Part shown: positions 26,259 to 33,829 of the stretch, in pieces | Numbering within the stretch: position 1 is the stretch's first letter | Layout: each line of letters opens with the position of its first letter | NCBI GenBank assembly: GCA_963719525.1 | Contig: CAVRCG010000003.1 | Coordinates: forward strand, 1-64,000 | Source of the DNA: Bernardetia sp963719525 | GTDB lineage: Bacteria > Bacteroidota > Bacteroidia > Cytophagales > Bernardetiaceae | Length of the DNA stretch: 64,000 nt | Direction of reading: 5' to 3' | Notes under the pieces: generated by a model | Seen by the model: the letters and a program-made list of their open reading frames with translations, nothing else | What the model was told of the DNA's origin: nothing | The model's database searches: none | Position numbers and translations under genes: made by a program

Positions 26259-27308
26259 TTATCTAATTCTGAATTTGTATTTATCCATTACCGATGCTTC
26301 TTTGTAGGTAAGGTCGAAATAATAATCTCCATCTTCTAAGTTTTTGTCGACAAAAATCTGTGCTTGTGTACGTCCGTTTTCCAAAACTGGAATTGGTCTT
26401 TTCACTACTTTATAAGGTTTTCCATTTCTGTAAAGCGTAAGATAAACGATACGTTCTTTTGCATCTCCTTCAAAAAGTCCTTCTCCAACTTCAAATTCTA
26501 AATGAACTTCTTTTCCAATTTTACCTTTATGTTTTCCTGTTTGATCAAGAATTACACGTCTGTTTTGAAAATCATATTGTGCTGTAAAATTGTAGGCTTT
26601 GCGAGTAAGTCCTTTTAGGCGTTCGATTTCTTCTTTTTGGCGTTGAATAAGTTCTTCGCTTTGAGTAAGCAATTCTCTAAGTTTGGTACGGTCTTCTCCA
26701 ATCTGCTCCAATTGTGCAAGTGAAGTTTGTTGTTCGCTTAATAGTTTGTCTAATTTATCTTTTTCAGACTTGTATTTGGCAACTTGAGAAGCAGAAAGAT
26801 TGTACTTTTTAGTCATACCAGCCAACTGATTTTTGTACGATTGAATTTCTTTCAAAAGAGTTTCGATGCGCTCACGATTTTTCTTCAATTCTTCTTTAAG
26901 CTGTGTAATTTCGCCAATTGCATACTCATCTTTTCCAGAATAAACTTGCCCCAAACGTTCAGAATAATCTAATTTTTTCTGCTGCAGCTCGCTCATTCTT
27001 TCCAATGCTTGATCAGAATCTTCACTAATTACAGTTTTTTCGTTTTTAATATCATTTCTAGTACGCAATAATACTTGGCGCAACGAATCGGCATTTTTGT
27101 AGGGAATAAGTTCGTTATCAATGTTCCTGATTTCGTTTGAATAGGCTTGTTCCAAACGGTTAAAATCTTTGTATAATGCTTCTAACGTTTCTCGGCTAGA
27201 GTTTTGAAATGCTTTTGTTGCCCAAACTGCTCCCACAACTAAGAATATGGAAAGTATAGCAACTACGATAATAAATGTTTTGCCTTCACGGGTGGAGTAT
27301 CTGCTCAT
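26259..27308 (-). CDS. Membrane-anchored coiled-coil protein, 349 aa
   Basis: One N-terminal membrane helix (about residues 11-30) followed by a long coiled coil (about 38-235, rich in E, K, L and Q with heptad spacing) and a C-terminal beta-type domain of about 110 residues (HLEFEVGEGLFEGDAKERIVYLTLYR). No enzyme motif. The C-terminal domain probably sits in the periplasm. Function unknown. Transcribed alone. Confidence 0.8.
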   Translation of the reverse strand: MSRYSTREGKTFIIVVAILSIFLVVGAVWATKAFQNSSRETLEALYKDFNRLEQAYSNEIRNIDNELIPYKNADSLRQVLLRTRNDIKNEKTVISEDSDQALERMSELQQKKLDYSERLGQVYSGKDEYAIGEITQLKEELKKNRERIETLLKEIQSYKNQLAGMTKKYNLSASQVAKYKSEKDKLDKLLSEQQTSLAQLEQIGEDRTKLRELLTQSEELIQRQKEEIERLKGLTRKAYNFTAQYDFQNRRVILDQTGKHKGKIGKEVHLEFEVGEGLFEGDAKERIVYLTLYRNGKPYKVVKRPIPVLENGRTQAQIFVDKNLEDGDYYFDLTYKEASVMDKYKFRIR

Positions 27309-27802
27309 AGAATTTGGGTTTTGGATATGATAATGTAGTTTTTGTTATGAATTAAAGTATAAAACTAATTAAAAACTAAGAAATTGGCTAAAAAGTCAGT
27401 TAAACGACTAGCTAAAAATGTTTAATTAAGGTCTAATCAAAAAATAGACAAAGCAAAGTAAAATTCGACTAGTACCAAACTTATTTTATTAATCTTCAAT
27501 TCAGTAAGGCAATATACGATTATATCGTTTGTATTGCCAAAAAAATAGTTTTGAAAAAGCTAAAAAATAGAATAAATAATTAGATTAGAACAAATTAAAC
27601 TCAAATCTATCTTATCTTGTTTTTTTATTTTCGTGTTTTGATGGTCAAAAACGGATTTGTTTGTCGAAAATACAAGTGTAGTATAAATTTTTTTCGGTAT
27701 TTCAAACAGTTTTGATTAAATTGCTTCGTTATAAAACCAAACGCATCTCAAAACAGTAAAAAAATAGATTAAAAGACTTTTCATTTATAATCATTCTCTA
27801 AG
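27309..27802. other. 494-base divergent intergenic region, no gene seen
   Basis: AT-rich with no open frame of note. It separates the coiled-coil gene from the signalling protein and must hold both promoters. There is a tract of seven T followed by ATTTTCGTGTTTTG near 27620, but nothing I can call. Confidence 0.45.
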
Positions 27803-30544
27803 TTGTTTAATAGTTTAGATACAAAGAAAACATTATTTTTATTTCTCTCTCCTACAATTATAATATGGGTAATTCTGATTACTCTTTTTGGAGGGTTTTC
27901 TCTCTATGCTCAAGAATCTAATTTAGAAGCCAGCTCAAATTCAGTTTCTACACTCAAAACTACTTTACTTAAAGAATCTGAAAAAGACTTGCGTTTGGAG
28001 GGAACTCGTATTGGTATTTTTGAAGACATAAATCATAGCAAAACATTTTCTCAAATTTCTGATGAGAGTTTTATTTCTAATTTTAAAATTTATGAAGGGT
28101 ATAATCCCAACTTTGGGTTTAGTAAATCTGCTTTTTGGGTGCGTATAGAATTAGAAAATCAAAACAAAGAACAAAGTGAGTTTCTGTTAGAAATAGCTGC
28201 TCCTCTTTTAGACTCCATTACTTTTTTCTATGAGGAAGAAGGAAAATACGAACGTATAGTTACTGGAGATGCGTTTGAGTTTCGGAAACGCCCTGTTGAG
28301 AATCGTTATTTTTTGTTTCCTTTTCAACTAAAACCAAAGGAGAAACAAGTATTTTATTTCAAAATTGCTTCCACAGCAAGTTTGATGCAATTTCCGATGC
28401 GTGTCTGGACTCCTTTAACCTTCAAACAGTATAATCATCAATTTCAATTTGTATTCGGAATTATTTATGGGATAATTATTTTTATTCTTATCAATAATCT
28501 TTTTTTATATTTTAATCTGGGCAAAGGAAATAGTTATTTGTATTACGTGATTGCGATGGCGTGTTCGCTTTTAGTGATTGCGAATCTCAATGGTCATGCG
28601 TATGAATATTTGTGGGGTAATTTTCCATTTTTGCAGCAAAAAGCATTACCGATGTGTCTTACATTTCTAGATTTTTGGCTCGTTTTGTTTTCCAGAAGGT
28701 TTTTGAATACTCGTACTTTTTTAGAGAAATTTGATAAATCACTTCGTATTTTTGGTTTTGTACAGCTTGCTTTTTTTATTCTTACTATTTTTCTACCGTA
28801 TCAATATGCCATTTATTTGTCTAATATTTCGGCTACGGCAACGGCTATTGTACTTCTTACGATTGGAACAAGTGCCATTTTGAGAGGAAATATTTCGGCT
28901 TGGTTTTTTATGAGTGGTTTTACGGTTTATATTTTGGGTTATATCATCTTTGCCTTAAAGACAAGTTCTTTTCTTCCCTTAAATCCCTTTACAGAATATA
29001 GCGTTCAAGCAGGTGCAGCTCTTCAAGTAATTTTGCTTTCTTTTGCAATTGGAATACGAATACGAGAAATCAGACATGAAAAGACTGATGCACAGCGTTC
29101 GATGATGGAATCGCAATTACAAGCCAACGAACAGTTAGAATCAAAGGTAGAAAAACGTACCTTCGAACTCAATGAAAAAGCCGAAGCCTTAGAAAATTCG
29201 TACAGAACAGTTTCTATTTTATCTTCGATAGGACAAGAAATAACAGCTTCTTTAGATTATGATGCTATTTTTGCCGTTTTGTACCGTTATGTACACGACC
29301 TTATGGATTCGGCTTTTTTTGGTGTCGATTTGTATTATCCAGACAAAGAACAAATTATTTATGCGTATAATATAGAAAATGAAGTATTACTTCCAGAAGA
29401 AAAAATTAATGCTAATAATCCGAATAATCTGTCGGCTTATGTGGTAAGAAATAAGGAAAGTTTGTTTATGAACGATGCTACAAAAGATGTAAAAAAGTAT
29501 CTGCCTAATGTAGAAATAGTTGTGGGAGAAGTTCCAGAATCAGTAATTGCTATTCCTTTACTGGTTGGAGAGCGTGTTTTGGGAGTGGTTTCGGTACAAA
29601 GTTTTGAAAAAAATGCTTATACCAATCAGCATTTTGAGATTATGAAAACATTGGCTTCTTATACAGCCATTGCGTTGGATAATGCTTCTTCCTATTCTAC
29701 AATCAGAAATGCCAACACCAAAACGATGCAAAGCATTCAATATGCACAGCGCATACAGGAAGGACTTTTGCCACGCCCTAAAATCTTGACAGAAAATTTT
29801 GATGATGCAAGTGTTTTTTATCGTCCTCGAGATATTGTAAGTGGGGATTTTTATTGGTTCGAAACGCTCTTGAAAGAAGATTTTGATGATGAATTTCATT
29901 TGAATATGCCTAACAAACTCAAAGTAATTGCGCTTTCAGATTGTACAGGACACGGCGTTCCAGGCGCACTCATGACGATTATGGGAGTAAATCTATTAAA
30001 TCAAATTATTGCAGAAGGAGGAACATGGCAACCCGACGAGATTTTGACAAAACTAGATGAGCGAGTTCGTTATACATTTCACTTAGAAGAATTACACACA
30101 CCAAAAAGCCGTCGAAACGATGGAATGGACATCGGAATTTGTGCTATTGATGAAGAAGAACAAGTAATTTATTATGCAGGCGCAAAGATGCCTTTGTATA
30201 TTGTCAGAAATGGAAAGATAGAAACCGTAAAAGGAAGTCCGTTTGCTATTGGTGGTTCGTTTGTTTCTAAGAAAAAACAGAAAGAATACAAAATTAATAT
30301 CTTTAAATATGAAAAAGGAGATAATTTGTTTTTAGCTTCTGACGGCTTTCAAGACCAATTCGGAACGGGAGATAAATTAGAGTTAGAAAGAAAATATTAT
30401 ACTCGTTTCTTTAGACAATTTTTAGAAAAAATAAGTCCATTATCTTCTGCCGAACAGTATTCTGCCTTTAGTAAGGAACTTATCAGATGGAAAAAGACCA
30501 GAAAACAAACAGATGATATTTTGATAATGAGTGTGAAGTTATGA
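27803..30544 (+). CDS. 7TMR-DISM sensor with GAF domain and PP2C (SpoIIE-type) phosphatase
   Basis: 913-residue membrane signalling protein. Order: signal segment (to about 37); extracellular 7TMR-DISMED2-type domain (about 50-195, with SKSAFWVRIELEN); seven membrane helices (about 210-415); a short coiled coil (about 430-465); GAF domain (about 470-620); SpoIIE-like Ser/Thr phosphatase (about 650-913). Phosphatase metal-binding Asp residues are visible: D682 in SGDFYW, D713 in LSDCTGHGVPG, D773/D776 in RNDGMDIG and D847 in ASDGFQDQFG. The start is TTG; no in-frame ATG precedes the signal segment. It likely dephosphorylates an anti-sigma-factor antagonist or similar partner in response to an external ligand; neither is known. 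The HD gene follows. Confidence 0.92.
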   Translation: MFNSLDTKKTLFLFLSPTIIIWVILITLFGGFSLYAQESNLEASSNSVSTLKTTLLKESEKDLRLEGTRIGIFEDINHSKTFSQISDESFISNFKIYEGYNPNFGFSKSAFWVRIELENQNKEQSEFLLEIAAPLLDSITFFYEEEGKYERIVTGDAFEFRKRPVENRYFLFPFQLKPKEKQVFYFKIASTASLMQFPMRVWTPLTFKQYNHQFQFVFGIIYGIIIFILINNLFLYFNLGKGNSYLYYVIAMACSLLVIANLNGHAYEYLWGNFPFLQQKALPMCLTFLDFWLVLFSRRFLNTRTFLEKFDKSLRIFGFVQLAFFILTIFLPYQYAIYLSNISATATAIVLLTIGTSAILRGNISAWFFMSGFTVYILGYIIFALKTSSFLPLNPFTEYSVQAGAALQVILLSFAIGIRIREIRHEKTDAQRSMMESQLQANEQLESKVEKRTFELNEKAEALENSYRTVSILSSIGQEITASLDYDAIFAVLYRYVHDLMDSAFFGVDLYYPDKEQIIYAYNIENEVLLPEEKINANNPNNLSAYVVRNKESLFMNDATKDVKKYLPNVEIVVGEVPESVIAIPLLVGERVLGVVSVQSFEKNAYTNQHFEIMKTLASYTAIALDNASSYSTIRNANTKTMQSIQYAQRIQEGLLPRPKILTENFDDASVFYRPRDIVSGDFYWFETLLKEDFDDEFHLNMPNKLKVIALSDCTGHGVPGALMTIMGVNLLNQIIAEGGTWQPDEILTKLDERVRYTFHLEELHTPKSRRNDGMDIGICAIDEEEQVIYYAGAKMPLYIVRNGKIETVKGSPFAIGGSFVSKKKQKEYKINIFKYEKGDNLFLASDGFQDQFGTGDKLELERKYYTRFFRQFLEKISPLSSAEQYSAFSKELIRWKKTRKQTDDILIMSVKL

Positions 30545-30607
30545 AAGTAAGAAGTTAGATTTAAGAAGTCAGAAGTAAATACAATTAGTTTGTTTGAATA
30601 AAATTTT

Positions 30608-31183
30608 ATGAATAATCAAAAATCAAACGCAGATTTGTACAGAAATGCCTTATATTTTGCTTGCAAGGCACATGAAGGACAAAAAATGGCTACTTCTTTA
30701 CCGAATGTAGAATTTCCTTATTTCCTGCATATCACAGAAGTAATGACAGAAACATTGATTGCTTTTCAGAAAACAGACAGCAAAAATCTGAATGAAAAGC
30801 TCAATGAAAAACTAGGCGTTTTGGTTGCCATTCTACACGATACCGTTGAAGATACAGAAGTTACTTTAGAAGAAATACAAAATCAGTTTGGAGAAAAAGT
30901 AAAAGCTGGAGTTTGGGCAATGACAAAAGATGAAAATCTGCCAAAAGAAAAACAAATGAGGGATAGTTTGGAAAAATTATCGAAACAGCCTAAAGAAGTT
31001 CAGTTTGTAAAATTGGCTGATAGAATAGTAAATCTCAAAGAACCTCCTCATTATTGGAATACTGAAAAAAGAAACAAATACCAAAAGGAATCGAAACTAA
31101 TCTTAGAAAAATTAGGAAACTCAAATGACTATTTAGCCAAAAGGTTGCAAGAAAAGATTAATGAATATGGACAGTATGAGTAA
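30608..31183 (+). CDS. HD-domain hydrolase related to the SpoT/MESH1 (p)ppGpp hydrolase domain
   Basis: 191 residues, essentially one HD domain. Metal ligands fit the SpoT hydrolase pattern: H22 (KAHEGQK), H41 (FLHITEV), H77/D78 in ILHDTVEDT and D138 in VKLADRIVNL. There is no synthetase, TGS or ACT domain. By family it may cleave (p)ppGpp or a related nucleotide. The stop codon lies in the left end of a MITE-like element. It follows the phosphatase gene by 63 bases and may be co-transcribed. Confidence 0.85.
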   Translation: MNNQKSNADLYRNALYFACKAHEGQKMATSLPNVEFPYFLHITEVMTETLIAFQKTDSKNLNEKLNEKLGVLVAILHDTVEDTEVTLEEIQNQFGEKVKAGVWAMTKDENLPKEKQMRDSLEKLSKQPKEVQFVKLADRIVNLKEPPHYWNTEKRNKYQKESKLILEKLGNSNDYLAKRLQEKINEYGQYE

Positions 31184-31300
31184 CAGTTATCAAATTCTGC
31201 ATATTATTTTGCTTTTTCCATAAAATAGGGTTTGCAAACCCTATTTTATGGAAAAAAGACGATTGTACAGAATAAAATTTGGCAGCAATCTATGCTCTAC
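31170..31300. mobile_element. MITE-like element, copy 2 (right end lost)
   Basis: The left end TATGAGTAACAGTT includes the HD gene stop codon and leads through AAATTCTGCATAT to the central palindrome (31211-31253, perfect arms with AAATAGGGTTTGC) and the shared tail GACGATTGTACAGAATAAAA. After GCAGCAATCT the sequence no longer matches the other copies. Confidence 0.75.
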
Positions 31301-31344
31301 CTTTCCAACTCATCAAAAAATTAATTAAATCAACATCAAAAAAA

Positions 31345-32314
31345 ATGAAACAAAGCCTCAAGAAAATTTCACTATTTATTTTATTATTTGTTTTTACTTA
31401 TTCACTTCAAGCGCAAGATTATAGTTTCAAACCTGCGTGGAAAGTGGGAACAGAGAAAAAAATTACACGTATTTCAACTGAAAAAAAAATATGAAGCTGA
31501 TAGCTTAGTAGAGGATTTTGAGCTAACAGAAATTACTCTCATAAAAGTAATAGAAGAAACAGACCAAATTTATAGATTGGAAGTTTTGAAAGAAAATTTA
31601 GCAGTATTATCAGCTAAAGAATTTGATGAAACAATAGGAGAAAAATTACCAAAATATAAGTATACACGGTTTTTGTATGAACTAAATAAAAGTACGAATG
31701 AGTATAAATTATTGAACTGGGAAGAAGCCAAAAATTCGGTAGATGAGAGTTTTGTAGAATTGGAAAAAGTGTTTGAAGGAACGGATAATGAAGGAATGGC
31801 TTCTCTTATTTCTCTTATTATTTCTCCTCAATTCTTGAACGAAGAAATGACTGTCGAATACATGAAAAACGAAATCGGCTTTTTGTTTGTTCCTTTTTCA
31901 TCTGAATTTACGCTAAACGATACTATTTCTATTACCCAAACAGACAAAAATCCTTTTAATCCTTCACAAAATCTTTCTGTTTATACACATTTAATCCTTC
32001 AAAATGTAGAAGATAATACGGCTACTTTCACACAAGAAAAGGAAATGGATATGTCAGAGATATTGGAAATGATGAAATCAATGATGCTTTCAATGGTAAA
32101 ATCTATGACCAAAAACAGTAGTGAGGAAGAGAAGCAAGCCAAAATAAAAGAGATTGAGGAGATGGAAATGGAGATGACAAACAAACAAATTATTACTTTT
32201 GATATAAAATCTAGTTGGGCAACACACGTAGAAATGCAAACTAGAGTAAGTGGCTCTGACCCACAGAGAGGAAAACAACTAAAAATATCGAGTTATAAGT
32301 CTATAATAGAGTAA
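31345..32314 (+). pseudogene. Secreted protein gene split by a frameshift in a run of nine A
   Basis: From ATG 31345 the frame gives a signal peptide (MKQSLKKISLFILLFVFTYSLQAQ is its first part) and about 50 residues, then ends at a TGA at 31492-31494. The remainder, from EADSLVEDFELTE to 32314, is open in the next frame. Removing one A from the A9 run at 31481-31489 would join them into one protein of about 322 residues. The mature part is acidic with a Met-rich helix (MSEILEMMKSMMLSMVKSM) near the end. I do not recognise the family. Slippage during expression, phase variation, mutation or read error are all possible. Confidence 0.7.
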
Positions 32315-32821
32315 AGTTTATGCTTTCAAAAGTCCAATCAAAAAAGAAACCCTCTTTCTAAATAAATAGAAAAAGGGTCTTTTTGACTTACCATAGAAAA
32401 AGCTAAAAAATAGGAGTTTGCAAAAAATAGGCTTTCGCCACAAACTTAACCTGCTGTTTCTATTCATTACTTGCTCACAACTACTATGAGAGTTCTGAAA
32501 AATAAAGTTTCTGCTAAAAATGATTTGTTTTGAAGTCCTTCCTCAACAAAACAAACGACAGATGACTTTGAGAACTTTTCTTTAGTTGCGATTTGGTTTA
32601 CTTATTTCAATAGCTTTGCCAGTTTATTTTTTACTTCACTTAATTATTTATTTTCTCAAAAGAAAGTTCAAAAACTACTCTCATTAGCTCAAATAGGCAC
32701 TTTTATTTTTATAAATTAAATTTTACATTACTTTTACTTTTACGATAAATAGTAATACTATTTCATTTTGGTAACATTCAATTTCCATTCTGACAAATTA
32801 AGCTCATAAAAAAGAAGAGTA
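32315..32821. other. Intergenic region with terminator and a possible gene relic
   Basis: A terminator at 32341-32384 has arms with CCCTCTTTCTA and TAGAAAAAGGG between A and T runs. From 32535 to 32719 the plus strand has an open frame without start codon that reads like the end of a membrane protein (TTDDFENFSLVAIWFTYFNS, then FTSLNYLFSQKKVQKLLS). It may be the 3' remnant of a lost gene. Nothing else is seen. Confidence 0.45.
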
Positions 32822-32852
32822 TTGTCATTTGTTTCAAAAAACCGTATTTTTG
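32822..32852 (+). promoter_or_regulatory. Probable promoter of the SWIM/SNF2 genes
   Basis: TTG, 20 bases, then TATTTTTG: a good match to the Bacteroidota sigma-A pattern. The start site would be about 120 bases before the SWIM gene, placing two GTAGC palindromes in the leader. Confidence 0.6.
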
Positions 32853-32871
32853 CAAATCAAAATAGCAATCT

Positions 32872-32935
32872 GTAACTCACTCTTTAGAGTGAGAATCATT
32901 CTGTAGCGTACACTTTAGTGTGCGTGCATTCCGTA
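32872..32935 (+). repeat. Two adjacent GTAGC-anchored palindromes with different stems
   Basis: GTAAC-TCACTC-TTTA-GAGTGAG at 32872-32893, then GTAGC-GTACAC-TTTA-GTGTGCG-TGCATTCCGTAAA at 32903-32935. Anchor, TTTA loop and tail are kept while ACTC/GAGT becomes ACAC/GTGT. Confidence 0.92.
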
Positions 32936-32980
32936 AACTAGCATTTATAATTATATTCATAAAAAGATAGTACTAAAAAA

Positions 32981-33829
32981 ATGGCAAGAGGATTTGGCAA
33001 AACGTGGTGGGGACAAAAATGGTTAGAGGCTTTCACAGACATAGACGATACAGGAAGACTTGCAAGAGGAAAAACGTATGCAAATAATGGTTCGATTTCC
33101 AAAAAGCAGATTAGAGGAACGGCTATCGAAGCGAAAGTAAAGGGGAGCAAATCTTCGCCTTATTCTGTTTATGTAGAAATGAAAGCGTTTGATGAGAATG
33201 ATAAGAAGATAATTTTGGAAATCCTTCAAAAAAAACCAGAACTTTGGCAACAGCTCACTCAAAGGCAATTACCAAAAGATTTGTTTGATTTATTGGAAGA
33301 ACAAGATATTTACCTTTTTCCAAAGCGTTGGAGAGATTTTAGTGCTGGTTGTTCGTGTCCAGATTTTGCGATGCCTTGCAAACATATTGCAGCAGTTATT
33401 TATTCTTTTTCGATAGAAATTGATGCCAATCCGTTTCTGATTTTCTTATTGCACGATTTTGATTTGTTGGCATACATTGAAAAAAATGCACAAAAACAAA
33501 AAATGGCTTCTATGCCAAAATGGGAAGAAAAATGGCTTTTAATGGACGAGATAGAAGAACTTCCAGAGCCAAAAGAAATAGAAGAATTAAATGTTTCGTT
33601 TGCTCAAATTCCGAATCTTGAACAGACTTTATTACAACTTCTTTCGGCTAATCCTCCATTTTTTGAAAAGGAAGATTTTAAAAGTATTCTTCAAACGACG
33701 TATCAAAAATTACCAAAAACGATAGATGAATATTGGAAAGAATACGAAAACGAAGAAGAGCGAGAAGAAGACAGGCAGAGCAATGAAGAATTTTATAAAA
33801 GCGTTTCGAAAAAGAAAACAAGAGGATAA
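32981..33829 (+). CDS. SWIM zinc-finger protein
   Basis: 282 residues. The SWIM motif is CxCx6CxH with C124, C126, C133 and H135 (CSCPDFAMPCKH). The N-terminus GFGKTWWGQKWLEAF is typical of SWIM proteins coded beside SNF2-family helicases. No membrane segment. It probably partners the ATPase coded next, whose start lies inside this gene (overlap of 47 or 104 bases), so the two are translated together. The C-terminal 60 residues are Glu-rich. Confidence 0.9.
   Translation: MARGFGKTWWGQKWLEAFTDIDDTGRLARGKTYANNGSISKKQIRGTAIEAKVKGSKSSPYSVYVEMKAFDENDKKIILEILQKKPELWQQLTQRQLPKDLFDLLEEQDIYLFPKRWRDFSAGCSCPDFAMPCKHIAAVIYSFSIEIDANPFLIFLLHDFDLLAYIEKNAQKQKMASMPKWEEKWLLMDEIEELPEPKEIEELNVSFAQIPNLEQTLLQLLSANPPFFEKEDFKSILQTTYQKLPKTIDEYWKEYENEEEREEDRQSNEEFYKSVSKKKTRG

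Noticed and set aside
31481..31494. Programmed ribosomal frameshift
   Set aside because: There is a slippery A run, but no downstream structure was found and the families known to use such shifts are not involved. Mutation or read error is simpler.
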